In this document: piece by piece, positions 51,125-59,291 of the stretch
Position numbering within the stretch: the stretch's first letter is position 1
How the letters are laid out: the number at the start of each line of letters is the position of its first letter
Assembly: GCA_040901795.1 (NCBI GenBank)
Contig: JBBDYH010000167.1
Coordinates: 62,001 to 126,000 of the forward strand
Source: JBBDYH01 sp040901795
Lineage (GTDB): Bacteria; Planctomycetota; Planctomycetia; Pirellulales; JALHPA01
Reading direction: 5' to 3'
Length of the DNA stretch: 64,000 bases
The notes under the pieces: model-generated
The model's database searches: none
What the model saw: only the letters and a program-made list of their open reading frames with translations
Told to the model about the DNA's origin: nothing
Program-made: the position numbers and the translations under genes

Positions 51125-52108
51125 ATGGCATCGGTATCGAAGGACGAAAGGGTCGTCGTTTGCGGCGGCGGCGGATTCATCGGCGGACATCTCGTAGGAG
51201 ATCTGCTGCGACAAGGCTGGACCAAGGTTCGCTCGGTCGATATCAAGCCATTCGACGAGTGGTACCAGCGGTTCGACGACGCGGAAAACCTGCAGCTCGA
51301 CCTTCGCGATAAGGCCGCCTGTCAGCGCGTGATGGACGGCGCCAAGGTCGTCTATAATCTCGCGGCCGATATGGGAGGCATGGGCTTCATCGAGAACAAC
51401 AAGGCGCTCTGCATGCTCACCGTGCTGATCAACACGCACCTCTGCATGGCCGCGCAGGAAGCCGGCGTCGAGCGATACTTCTACGCCTCTTCCGCGTGCG
51501 TCTACAACGGTGAGAAGCAGAAAGACGTGAACGTCACGGCGCTGAAAGAGGACGACGCCTATCCCGCGCTGCCCGAAGACGGATACGGCTGGGAAAAGCT
51601 GTTCAGCGAGCGGATGTGCCGCCACTTTCGTGAAGACTTCGGCCTGCAAACTCGAGTGGCCCGCTACCACAACGTCTATGGCCCCTTCGGCACGTACGAC
51701 GGCGGCCGCGAAAAGGCGCCGGCTGCCATCTGCCGCAAGGTGATCCAAGCGAAGCTCAATCGCAAACCCGAGATCGAAATTTGGGGCGATGGTAAGCAGA
51801 CGCGCTCGTTCATGTACATCAGCGACTGCCTGAAGGGGACGCAGATGTTGCTCTGGAGCGACTTCCTCGAGCCGATCAACATCGGCTCGAGCGAGCTGGT
51901 GTCGATCAATCAGTTGGTCGATATCGTCGAAGAAATCGCCGGGATCAAGCTCAAACGGACCTACAATTTATCAGCGCCCAAAGGCGTGAACGGAAGAAAT
52001 AGCGACAATACGCTCATCCAGCGAGTCTTTGATTGGGAGCCGAACACGCGGCTTCGCGACGGGATGGAAAAGACTTACCGCTGGATCTACGACGAGATCA
52101 GTAGCTGA
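51125..52108 (+). CDS. GDP-mannose 3,5-epimerase-like SDR enzyme
   Basis: The 327-residue extended SDR protein has the NAD(P) loop VVCGGGGFIGGHLV and the pattern YASSACVYN ... YGWEK. Cys125, Tyr154, Lys158 and Lys197 match plant GDP-mannose 3,5-epimerase Cys145, Tyr174, Lys178 and Lys217, all with one constant offset of 20. The last (GGREKAPAAICRK) and the Cys are specific to this enzyme among SDRs. That predicts conversion of GDP-mannose to GDP-L-galactose (or L-gulose). ATG 51125 is favoured over the GTG at 51116 because GGAG lies 8 bases before it. It heads a group with GT4 and methyltransferase genes on the same strand. Confidence 0.88.
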   Translation: MASVSKDERVVVCGGGGFIGGHLVGDLLRQGWTKVRSVDIKPFDEWYQRFDDAENLQLDLRDKAACQRVMDGAKVVYNLAADMGGMGFIENNKALCMLTVLINTHLCMAAQEAGVERYFYASSACVYNGEKQKDVNVTALKEDDAYPALPEDGYGWEKLFSERMCRHFREDFGLQTRVARYHNVYGPFGTYDGGREKAPAAICRKVIQAKLNRKPEIEIWGDGKQTRSFMYISDCLKGTQMLLWSDFLEPINIGSSELVSINQLVDIVEEIAGIKLKRTYNLSAPKGVNGRNSDNTLIQRVFDWEPNTRLRDGMEKTYRWIYDEISS

Positions 52109-52161
52109 ATTCGCCAGAATTCAGGCAGCTTGAGCCAGCGTGTCGAATTCAGGCGTCGAGG

Positions 52162-53412
52162 ATGATGACTAGGGGCCACTGCCGTCAAACGCTGTTGATT
52201 TTCAGTCAGACCTTCGTGCCCGATCCGGCCAGCGTTGGTCAGCACATGGCGGACGTCGCCCAGGAAATGGCCCGCCGCGGACATCGCGTGCTGGTCTACA
52301 CCGCCAATCGCGGGTACGAAAACCCGCAACTTAAATACGCGGCTCGCGAGACACTGAACGGCGTGGAGATCCGACGGCTTTCGTTTTCATCGTTTGGAAA
52401 GAAATCGATCCTGCTGCGCGCCCTTGCCACGTTCAGCTTCATGGTGCAGTGTTTGATCATCGCGCTGGCCACTCGGAATCTCAAAGGCATCTTTTTCTCG
52501 ACATCGCCCCCGCTCGTCGGAGCGGCCGCGGCATTGGCAGGCATGCTCCGGAAGGTACCCCTGGCTTACTGGGCGATGGACTTGAACCCCGATCAGCTTA
52601 TCGCCATGGGAAAGCTCCGCGAGCGCGACCTGGCGGCCAGAGTGCTCGAGCGAGTCAATCGCTTCATCCTTCGCCGCGTGTCGCTGGTTGTGGCTCTCGA
52701 CCGCTTCATGGCCGATCGGTTGCGGGCTCGGCAAGTCCCGGAGCATAAGCTTGTCGTAATGCCCCCCTGGCCGCACGAGGAACACATTGAGGCGATGGAT
52801 CCCGAGGCGAGCCCATTCCGCGCGGCGCATGGTCTAAATGGCAAGTTCGTGATCATGTATAGCGGCAATCACAGCCCGGCGAACCCTTTGAAAACGCTGC
52901 TCGATGCAGCCTTACGGTTGAAGGACGACGATTCACTGCGGTTCCTGTTTGTCGGCGGCGGCTCGGGCAAGCAGGAAGTCGAGTCGTACATCGGCAAGCA
53001 TCGGCTAACCAACGTCATCTCGTTGCCGTACCAGCCGTTGGCCAACCTGGGCAATTCGCTTTCGGCCGCCGACGTGCACGTCGTTTCGCTGGGCGACGAA
53101 ATGGTCGGGATCGTCCACCCCTGCAAGATCTATGGCGCGATGGCCGTGGGACGGCCGATTCTCTACTTGGGTCCGCAACCGTCGCATATCGCCGATCTGC
53201 TTCAAGTCGATCGCTTCGGCTGGCGCGTCGCGCATGGCGACTTGAATGCAGCGCTGCGAACGCTCGAAACAATTCGTGCCGTACCGCGTGACGAATTGCG
53301 CCGCATGGGCCAGACCGCAAAGCGACTGCTGCACGAGCGACTGAGCCAGGCGCAATTGTCCCGCGAGTTCTGCGACCATTTAGAGCGCTTGTTTGGACCT
53401 GCCGAGTGTTAA
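52162..53412 (+). CDS. Glycosyltransferase family 4 (WbuB-like)
   Basis: The 416-residue protein opens CRQTLLIFSQTFVPDPASVGQHMADVAQEMARRGHRV, a GT-B acceptor domain with a WbuB/WcaI-like start. The donor domain shows FVIMYSGNHSPANPLKTLLDAAL, FLFVGGGSGKQEVE and ISLPYQPLANLGNSLSAADVHVVSL. A hydrophobic segment (ATFSFMVQCLIIALATR) may touch the membrane, as in related enzymes that use lipid-linked acceptors. It follows the epimerase gene by 53 bases and precedes the methyltransferase by 6, forming an operon. Confidence 0.88.
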   Translation: MMTRGHCRQTLLIFSQTFVPDPASVGQHMADVAQEMARRGHRVLVYTANRGYENPQLKYAARETLNGVEIRRLSFSSFGKKSILLRALATFSFMVQCLIIALATRNLKGIFFSTSPPLVGAAAALAGMLRKVPLAYWAMDLNPDQLIAMGKLRERDLAARVLERVNRFILRRVSLVVALDRFMADRLRARQVPEHKLVVMPPWPHEEHIEAMDPEASPFRAAHGLNGKFVIMYSGNHSPANPLKTLLDAALRLKDDDSLRFLFVGGGSGKQEVESYIGKHRLTNVISLPYQPLANLGNSLSAADVHVVSLGDEMVGIVHPCKIYGAMAVGRPILYLGPQPSHIADLLQVDRFGWRVAHGDLNAALRTLETIRAVPRDELRRMGQTAKRLLHERLSQAQLSREFCDHLERLFGPAEC

Positions 53413-53418
53413 GTACCA

Positions 53419-54351
53419 ATGTCCATTAGGCGACGCATTAAAAACGCATCCAAAAAGGCGCTCCGCGGCTTATTTGAGCTTGGGCAGCGGGTGGGCTTCG
53501 ATGCGCTTCCTCGCCACTTCTATTCCGAGATTCCCGACATTCGTCAACTCAAGTCCTCGATGGAGTGGAGGGCGCCTTATTCCATGATCGGCGTGGCGGG
53601 GGCCGACATTCAAAGTCAGCTCGATTTCGTCCAAGAATGCTGCCCGGCCGAAACAATCGCCGCAATCCGCCGTCGGAACATCCACGAGGCGGCTTCGCGG
53701 AGCAATGGCGAGGAAGGGTTCGGCGTCATCGAGGCGGATTTTCTCTATGCTTTCGTGGCCGCCAAGCAGCCTCGGCAGATATTCCAAATCGGTTGCGGCG
53801 TTTCGACCGCGGTTTGTCTGCTGGCCGCGCAGGATGTCGGCTACACGCCGGAAATCATCTGCGTCGAGCCGTATCCGACGGACTATCTTCTTCGCGAGGC
53901 GGAGCAAGGGCGAATTACGCTCGTGCCCCAAAGGGCCCAGTCGCTAGACCTTCACGCGATTGAAGCCCTCGACGACGATCTCCTGTTCTTCATCGACTCC
54001 AGCCACACGCTGGGGCCGGCCGGCGAAGTCACGCGCATCATTCTCGAAATGCTGCCGCGATTAAAGGCCGGAGCGTGGGTACACTTCCACGACATCTGGT
54101 TTCCCTACGATTACAGCCGCGATATTCTGAACGGCGCCTTGTTCTTCTGGCATGAGACCGCACTGCTGCACGGGTTTCTGACGCACAACAACCGGTTTCG
54201 ACTGGCGGCGTCGCTATCGATGCTGCATTACGCCTGTCCCCAGTCGCTCGCTCAGTTCCTGCCCAACTACCAACCCGCGAAGAGCATCGACGGCCTAAGT
54301 GCCGGCGCCGGCCACTATCCTTGCTCGGCGTATCTCAAGGTGGTGGCTTAG
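53419..54351 (+). CDS. SAM-dependent methyltransferase (Methyltransf_24-like)
   Basis: The 310-residue protein has a long N-terminal lead (residues 1-105), then the Rossmann part RQIFQIGCGVSTAVCLLAA, IICVEPYPTDYL and the carboxylate strand DDDLLFFIDSSHTLG, followed by RLKAGAWVHFHDIWFPYDY. GCG plus SSH and HFHD are characteristic of the class I methyltransferase group often found in polysaccharide loci (Methyltransf_24). It starts 6 bases after the GT4 gene and ends the cluster. A hairpin repeat follows at 54364. Substrate unknown, probably a sugar hydroxyl. Confidence 0.85.
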   Translation: MSIRRRIKNASKKALRGLFELGQRVGFDALPRHFYSEIPDIRQLKSSMEWRAPYSMIGVAGADIQSQLDFVQECCPAETIAAIRRRNIHEAASRSNGEEGFGVIEADFLYAFVAAKQPRQIFQIGCGVSTAVCLLAAQDVGYTPEIICVEPYPTDYLLREAEQGRITLVPQRAQSLDLHAIEALDDDLLFFIDSSHTLGPAGEVTRIILEMLPRLKAGAWVHFHDIWFPYDYSRDILNGALFFWHETALLHGFLTHNNRFRLAASLSMLHYACPQSLAQFLPNYQPAKSIDGLSAGAGHYPCSAYLKVVA

Positions 54352-54363
54352 CGCAGGTCGTGG

Positions 54364-54411
54364 CACTGCTCGCGGCGAGCAGTGGCACACGGCGGGCGAC
54401 GGTCCACCTAC
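54364..54411. repeat. Hairpin and reversed TAGGGTGGG-family unit overlapping the DUF1501 stop
   Basis: CACTGCTCGC-G-GCGAGCAGTG (54364-54384) is followed by GGCGACGGTCCACCTACCCT, a reverse copy of the TAGGGTGGG unit. The minus-strand stop TAG of DUF1501 (54408-54410) lies inside that copy. Confidence 0.75.
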
Positions 54412-55811
54412 CCTGCAAACACTGGCTCGATCGGCTTCGCCGCTTCAACGGCACGGATCAGCTCCGAGGGTGCGCCGCGCTCTAGCCGCAATTGGCCGAC
54501 GTCGAAAAGCGAGTGCATGATCGTGCCCATCAGGTTCGACAGGTCGTACGGCTCGCTGGTCGGTACGGCGCCGTCCCAGCTCGATTGGCCGATCACTTGT
54601 CCCGGGCGAACGCCCGCGCCGGCGAACACCAACGGGCAGAGGCTCGGCCAGTGATCGCGGCCGCCGTTCTTGTCGAGCTTGGGGGTGCGGCCAAACTCGC
54701 CGGTGATGACCAATACAATCTTTTCGCTCAGGCCGCGCTCGCGGATGTCGTCGAGGAAAGTCGCCACAGCGTGATCGACCGGCGGGCTCATCAAGTACAT
54801 CCCTTTCTCTACGTTGGGATGCTTCTGGTTCGCATGAAAATCCCAGCCGGCCTGCCCGACGGTGACAAATCCGCAGCCGGCCTCGCACAATCGCCGCGCC
54901 ACGAGCATCTGGCGACCAAGGGTATCCGGCCGTCTTTCCAGGTAGCCGGCTTGCATGTGGCCGGTGTCGTAACGCTCGACGACGCGCGGGTCTTCCTGCG
55001 AAAGGTCGAGCGCGTCGCGCACGCCTTTGCCCAACAGCAACTGCACCGCGCGGCTGTTGAAGGCATCCAGCTCGGCCATCGCGCCGGTGCTGTCGACCTG
55101 ACGGTTCAGCCGGTCGAGCGAGCCCAAGAGCGCCCGGCGGTCTTGAAGCCGTTCCAACGGCAAGCCGAGCTGCATGTCCTGATTGAGCTTCCCGCCGCCG
55201 GTCGGCGCGAACGGTGCGCAATTGGCGCCCAGCCGCCCGGCGCTGTTGCCGGCGCGCATGCGGACCATGTCCTCGCGGTAATCCGGCTCCAGTTCGTTTT
55301 CGATCAGCTCGGCGAATGGGGGGACGCCGCCGGCGGCGCGATTGCCGCGCAACCGCGCGTACATCGCCCCCATGCTCGCGCCCGTGTTGGCCGGATCACC
55401 CGCGATGAATGTGAGCTTGATCGCCTTGGCGTGGTCGCTTTCCTTATGTGGCGAAAACGAGCGAACGATCGCCAGTTGATCGGCCCGTGCGGCCAGCTTT
55501 GGAAACGTGCCGCCGAACGTGACGCCGGGAATCTTTGTCTTTAACTCACCGGTGGTGCTGCGAATTTCCGACGGCGCGGTCATCTTCGGGTCGAACGTCT
55601 CCATCTGCGGCGGCCCGCCGCAGAGGAACAAGAGCACGACCGAGCGGTCGCGCAGGAAGTCACTGGATCCCGCCGCAGCGGCTTCGGCTTGAGTGCGGAA
55701 AAGCGACGGCAGCGACAGCCCGCCGAGGCCCAAGGCCCCGATCTTAAGTAAGTCGCGGCGCGACGTACCGCCGCAATCCGTGATTCCCGAGCGTGAGGTA
55801 AGCGTAAGCAT
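54408..55811 (-). CDS. DUF1501 domain protein with Tat signal
   Basis: The 467-residue protein has a Tat-type signal (TSRRDLLKIGALGLGGLSLPS, twin Arg 18-19). The body belongs to DUF1501, an alkaline-phosphatase/sulfatase-fold family abundant in planctomycetes. Characteristic words are VLLFLCGGPPQMETFDPK, IPGVTFGGTFPKLA, VLVITGEFGRTPKLDKNGGRDHWPS and LVFAGAGVRPGQVIGQSS. In other planctomycetes it is often paired with DUF1549/DUF1553 cytochrome-like genes, which are absent here. ATG 55811 fits the signal. The stop codon lies in a TAGGGTGGG-family repeat. Catalysis has not been shown for the family. Confidence 0.92.
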   Translation of the reverse strand: MLTLTSRSGITDCGGTSRRDLLKIGALGLGGLSLPSLFRTQAEAAAAGSSDFLRDRSVVLLFLCGGPPQMETFDPKMTAPSEIRSTTGELKTKIPGVTFGGTFPKLAARADQLAIVRSFSPHKESDHAKAIKLTFIAGDPANTGASMGAMYARLRGNRAAGGVPPFAELIENELEPDYREDMVRMRAGNSAGRLGANCAPFAPTGGGKLNQDMQLGLPLERLQDRRALLGSLDRLNRQVDSTGAMAELDAFNSRAVQLLLGKGVRDALDLSQEDPRVVERYDTGHMQAGYLERRPDTLGRQMLVARRLCEAGCGFVTVGQAGWDFHANQKHPNVEKGMYLMSPPVDHAVATFLDDIRERGLSEKIVLVITGEFGRTPKLDKNGGRDHWPSLCPLVFAGAGVRPGQVIGQSSWDGAVPTSEPYDLSNLMGTIMHSLFDVGQLRLERGAPSELIRAVEAAKPIEPVFAG

Positions 55812-55906
55812 TATCGTACCAGTCTAAACCTCCTTGAATTGCTATAGCCCCTTCGATCGCCACGCAGATTCTACCAAAACACGATCCGACGACAAACAGT
55901 TTCGAA

Positions 55907-56260
55907 TTAGGAGCCGTTCTTCGCGCCGGGTCGATTTACGCGAATTAAGACGCCTTCCAGGCTTGTATGCTCGCCGATCGCGGCATGAATACGCTCGGCC
56001 AAGGCAACGAAATCCGCGTCCACGGTGCAAGCAATGATTCCCGAGTGCACTGGATCTTCTTGATGCAGCCGAATGAAATGCCGCCGGTTGTGAGTCAACA
56101 GCGCTCGACCATCACGTTTCGCAAACACAAGGACTTCGTGATCCGGCCATGATCGACCGGCATGTCCGGTATCCGTAATCGTTAATACGTCATGGTCTCG
56201 CTCGCGGAGCTTCACCACGACGGGCAGCGGAAAGTTCTCGTTCGCATATAGTCGGGCCAT
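55907..56260 (-). CDS. DUF5615 PIN-like toxin candidate
   Basis: The 117-residue protein has the DUF5615 layout: N-terminal MARLYANENFPLPVVVKLRERDHDVLTI, then TDTGHAGRSWPDHEVLVFA and LLTHNRRHFIRLH, carrying the conserved Glu8, Asp and Asn of a PIN-like nuclease centre. The strand before the first acidic residue (LYANENF) replaces the common LxxDENL. It follows the DUF433 gene by 11 bases in the order antitoxin then toxin. Activity is inferred from family and pairing only. Confidence 0.85.
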   Translation of the reverse strand: MARLYANENFPLPVVVKLRERDHDVLTITDTGHAGRSWPDHEVLVFAKRDGRALLTHNRRHFIRLHQEDPVHSGIIACTVDADFVALAERIHAAIGEHTSLEGVLIRVNRPGAKNGS

Positions 56261-56271
56261 AGTTGCAGACT

Positions 56272-56601
56272 TTAGGCTTGTTCGTTCTCAACGATCTGCA
56301 CCTCGATTTCGTGGGAGTGCGCACGAACGTACGCCCAGGCATTGGTCAAGTCTTCCGCGCGGAGCACGGGATAACTCCTCAGCAAATCGGACTCGGATAT
56401 GCCCAATCGCCTCGATTGCTCCAGAACCCATACTGGTATGCGTGTGTCTGCAATACAAGGTTCGCCACCACACACACCGGGCCGGCTTTCGATGCCGGGA
56501 AAAACATCGCCAAGGTCGCGCACGATCCACTGGAGAAGCTGAGCCTTCTCTGCGCGTGACATTTGCGAAAGCAGTTCTTCGATCTTTTCGAGAGCGGTCA
56601 T
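56272..56601 (-). CDS. DUF433 antitoxin candidate
   Basis: The 109-residue protein carries the DUF433 core GVCGGEPCIADTRIPVWVLEQSRRLGISESDLLRSYPVL (given here in part), a winged-helix-like domain of about 55 residues commonly encoded upstream of DUF5615 toxins. An N-terminal helical extension of about 38 residues (MTALEKIEELLSQMSRAEK) precedes it. The frame is open to 58530 but that part is antisense to proS, so ATG 56601 is used. It is divergent from proS, so the 147-bp gap holds both promoters. Confidence 0.85.
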   Translation of the reverse strand: MTALEKIEELLSQMSRAEKAQLLQWIVRDLGDVFPGIESRPGVCGGEPCIADTRIPVWVLEQSRRLGISESDLLRSYPVLRAEDLTNAWAYVRAHSHEIEVQIVENEQA

Positions 56602-56748
56602 GGTTTTATCGATGTCGAAACCATTTGCACTTGAGCGGTGTGCCGGCCGGCCGGCCGGCCGATGGCTCTTTGCCGTCCTTATCGTAAAGTATACACTTCT
56701 CAGCCGACTATCAGCCAACGAACGATATTTCTGCGGAGCCTGCCCACG
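56602..56748. promoter_or_regulatory. Divergent promoter region of DUF433 and proS, with CCGG tandem
   Basis: The region contains a short tandem of CCGG (about 56643-56660) and an A/T-richer TAAAGTATACACT (about 56682-56695) with a weak -10-like TATACA; the nearest TTGCCG is only 14 bases upstream of it, so the pair is poor. Confidence 0.35.
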
Positions 56749-58284
56749 ATGGCCAAAGCGCCGAAGAACGCGATCAGCCCGACACGCGAGGAAGATTACC
56801 CGGAGTGGTATCAGCAGGTGATCAAGGCCGCCGATCTGGCGGAGATTTCGCCGGTGCGCGGGTGCATGGTCATCAAGCCGTGGGGGTACGCCATTTGGGA
56901 GAACATCCAGCGCGCGCTCGACCGGATGTTCAAGGATACCGGCCATCAGAACGCCTACTTTCCGCTGTTCATTCCGCTGAGCTACCTGGAGAAGGAGGCC
57001 CAGCACGTCGAGGGCTTTGCCAAGGAATGCGCGGTGGTTACGCACCATCGGCTGGAGGCGAATCCGGAAGGCGGGTTGCGTCCCACCGGCCAGCTTGAGG
57101 AGCCGCTGGTGGTGCGGCCGACCAGCGAGACGATCATCGGAGCGATGTACGCCAAGTGGGTACAGTCGTACCGTGACCTGCCGATCTTGATCAACCAGTG
57201 GGCCAACGTCGTCCGCTGGGAGCTGCGCACGCGGATGTTTTTGCGGACGACCGAGTTCCTCTGGCAGGAAGGACACACGGCGCATGCCACGCGCGAGGAG
57301 GCGGTGGAAGAGACGCTGAAGATGCTCGACGTCTACGCCACGTTCGCTCAGGACTACATGGCGATGCCGGTGATCAAGGGTGAGAAGACGGCGGGCGAGC
57401 GGTTTCCCGGTGCGGTGAACACGTACAGCATCGAGGCGATGATGCAGGATCGCAAGGCACTGCAGTCGGGCACGTCGCACTTCCTCGGGCAAAACTTTTC
57501 GAAGGCGCAGGAGATCAAGTACCTGAGCGCCGAGGGTCGCGAGGAGTTCTGCTGGACGACCTCCTGGGGCGTTTCGACGCGGCTGATCGGCGGGCTGATC
57601 ATGACGCACAGCGACGACGACGGGTTGGTGCTGCCGCCGCGGCTGGCGCCCGCGCATGTAGTCATCATGCCGATCTTCCGCAACGACGAGGAACGGGCAA
57701 CGGTGCTCGATTTTTGCCAGCGGCTGGAGGCGGAGCTCAAGGCGCAGTCGTTCAGCGGCGAGCCGGTGCGCGTGCTGCTCGACGCCCGCGAGATGCGCGG
57801 CGGCGAGAAGTCGTGGCTGCACGTCAAGCGTGGCGTGCCGGTACGGTTGGAGATCGGCCCCCGCGACGTGGCTAGCGACGCCGTTTTTATGGCCCGCCGC
57901 GATCGCGCGGCGAACGAAAAGAGCGGCGTGCCGCGGGGCGAGTTTGTGGCCAACATCAGCAAGCTGCTGACCGAGATCCAGGATAATCTCTTTGCCCGTG
58001 CCCGCACGCTGCGCGACGAGAACATGCGCACGATCGATAACCGCGAAGAATTCATCCGCTACTTCACGCCCAAGAACGAAGAGAAACCGGAGCTCCATGG
58101 GGGTTTTGCACTGTGCCACTACGGCGAAGACCCGGAAGTCGCTCAACTGCTGGCCGACCTCAAGGTCACGATTCGCTGCATTCCGCTCGAGGGGCAGGTC
58201 GCGGGGGGGGATCGCGCGGCTGGCCAATGCATCTTCACCGGCAAGCCCAGCCAAGGGCGGGCGGTCTTCGCGAAGGCGTATTAG
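56749..58284 (+). CDS. proS: Prolyl-tRNA synthetase, archaeal/eukaryotic type
   Basis: The 511-residue class II synthetase charges tRNA-Pro. Motif 1 region PLFIPLSYLEKEAQHVEGFAKE, motif 2 RWELRTRMFLRTTEFLWQEGHTAH (in part) and motif 3 GGLIMTHSDDDGLVLPP are present, with the TQ-like ADVVTHH and VVRPTSETII words of the short ProRS. There is no inserted cis-editing domain between motifs 2 and 3, and the C-terminal part (HYGEDPEVAQLLADLKVTIRCIP) matches the eukaryote/archaea-type enzyme, also found in several bacterial phyla. ATG 56749 gives the usual start MAKAPKNAISPTREEDYPEWY. Essential housekeeping gene next to a toxin-antitoxin pair. Confidence 0.95.
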   Translation: MAKAPKNAISPTREEDYPEWYQQVIKAADLAEISPVRGCMVIKPWGYAIWENIQRALDRMFKDTGHQNAYFPLFIPLSYLEKEAQHVEGFAKECAVVTHHRLEANPEGGLRPTGQLEEPLVVRPTSETIIGAMYAKWVQSYRDLPILINQWANVVRWELRTRMFLRTTEFLWQEGHTAHATREEAVEETLKMLDVYATFAQDYMAMPVIKGEKTAGERFPGAVNTYSIEAMMQDRKALQSGTSHFLGQNFSKAQEIKYLSAEGREEFCWTTSWGVSTRLIGGLIMTHSDDDGLVLPPRLAPAHVVIMPIFRNDEERATVLDFCQRLEAELKAQSFSGEPVRVLLDAREMRGGEKSWLHVKRGVPVRLEIGPRDVASDAVFMARRDRAANEKSGVPRGEFVANISKLLTEIQDNLFARARTLRDENMRTIDNREEFIRYFTPKNEEKPELHGGFALCHYGEDPEVAQLLADLKVTIRCIPLEGQVAGGDRAAGQCIFTGKPSQGRAVFAKAY

Positions 58285-58986
58285 TTGGAGTTCAAGCTTT
58301 AGCTTGGCGGGTGCGGTGAAGCGGCATCGCATGCTTCCATTGCTGTCGAAGGACAGCGGAGGGCCGGTGGACTTAATGCGCATCGCGGCGCGATTTGGCG
58401 AAAAATAATTCAAATCATGGAAAGTGCGCAATAAATCGGTTTCCAGGCTCGGCACCCTTTGTCGCAAGTGACGAAGCGGCAAGGCTTTGGCGCGCTCGCT
58501 CGTTCGGTTCGCCGGCGAATTATTGCGCATTTGATCGCGTCTTATGCGCTCCGTGAATGTGGGACGCGCTCGCGGACGAGCGGTTTTTGGTCGGCACGAA
58601 GTGTGGCAGGCGTCGGTTTGGAAAAATCACGCGGAAGGCAAACTAATTCGCGCGCGGATATAAGCTGGCCTCGGCGCAAAAGCTTGTTGGGAGTGCTGTT
58701 AGGGTTGCGTAGAGCAAGAAAAGGCGGCGGGAATTCAGGGACGAAATGGCGCATGGCGGGATGGTTTTGGGAGGCGGGGAGCGAGCAGGACCACTAGGAA
58801 CTCGGGGATGACAACCATATCGCCGCTGTGAGGTCCGCAAGCAGAATAGTCGCCACAGATCAACACCGATGAACACGGATGGGAACAGACTTAAAGAGCC
58901 GCGAGAAGGAGTACCCCTTCGACAAGCTCAGGGCGAGCCTTGCTTAGACGAGAGCCTCGACTGGTCGGCTGGAGAGCTTTTATACA

Positions 58987-59016
58987 TTCATACACTATAA
59001 GTGGCCTAGTTGTCAA
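58987..59016 (-). promoter_or_regulatory. Second copy of the TTGACAACT promoter-like module
   Basis: On the minus strand: TTGACA (59016-59011), 18-base spacer containing CACTTATAGTG, then TATGAA (58992-58987). It matches the module at 29440 in CCCCCTTGACAACT, GCCACT-ATAGTGTAT and the trailing AT. No gene follows on the minus strand until the DUF433 gene 2.4 kb away. Confidence 0.55.
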
Positions 59017-59035
59017 GGGGGGATTATTTGAGAGA

Positions 59036-59092
59036 GATGGGGAGATGGCAAGATGGGAGGCAGGAAGACGGGGAGACGGGGAGACGCGGAAA
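59036..59092. repeat. Purine-rich 8-base-period tract
   Basis: GGGGAGATGGCAAGATGGGAGG, then AAGACGGGGAGACGGGGAGACG. It is the reverse-orientation relative of the pyrimidine tract at 29346-29407, and like that tract it stands about 20-40 bases before the TTGACAACT module. Confidence 0.7.
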
Positions 59093-59291
59093 AAGAGCCG
59101 AAAAGAACGGCGGGCAGCTGGTGCGAAGCGCCTGTGCCGGGCGAAGTCGGGCGGGATGCCGGGGGCGATCCCGGCGCGCCGGGACGGCCGATGCGGGCGG
59201 CAACTTTGAGGCTGCGAGGGTCACAGCAAGAGACTCCGGTATAATGGGTTCAGACAGGATGTCGAGAAGATTCCATTACACGAGGACGCCA

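Larger units (their letters stand above)
58285..59291. other. About 1 kb repeat-rich spacer, no convincing gene
   Basis: The ORF 58459-58797 (112 residues, Arg/Ser-rich) has no domain and I do not call it. TGCGCAATAA (58425-58434) and TTATTGCGCA (58520-58529) are a 10-bp inverted pair 85 bases apart. ACAGATCAACACCGATGAAC words lie at about 58856-58893 and CCTTCGACAAGCTCAGGGCG at about 58916-58935. The TTGACAACT module and purine tract follow. Confidence 0.55.

Noticed and set aside
54492..55544. 350-residue plus-strand ORF opposite DUF1501
   Set aside because: Antisense of a well-supported DUF1501 gene; no domain of its own.
58425..58529. TGCGCAATAA / TTATTGCGCA inverted pair as an attachment site or RNA gene
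   Set aside because: Only 10-bp arms 85 bases apart, no partner gene and no repeat elsewhere noticed.
56602..58530. Long minus-strand ORF opposite proS, in frame with the DUF433 gene
   Set aside because: It is the antisense shadow of proS in high-GC codon usage; the protein has no domain before the DUF433 part, whose own ATG at 56601 fits the family.
58459..58797. 112-residue plus-strand ORF after proS
   Set aside because: Arg/Ser/Gly composition, no domain, no ribosome-binding site, and it runs through spacer repeats.
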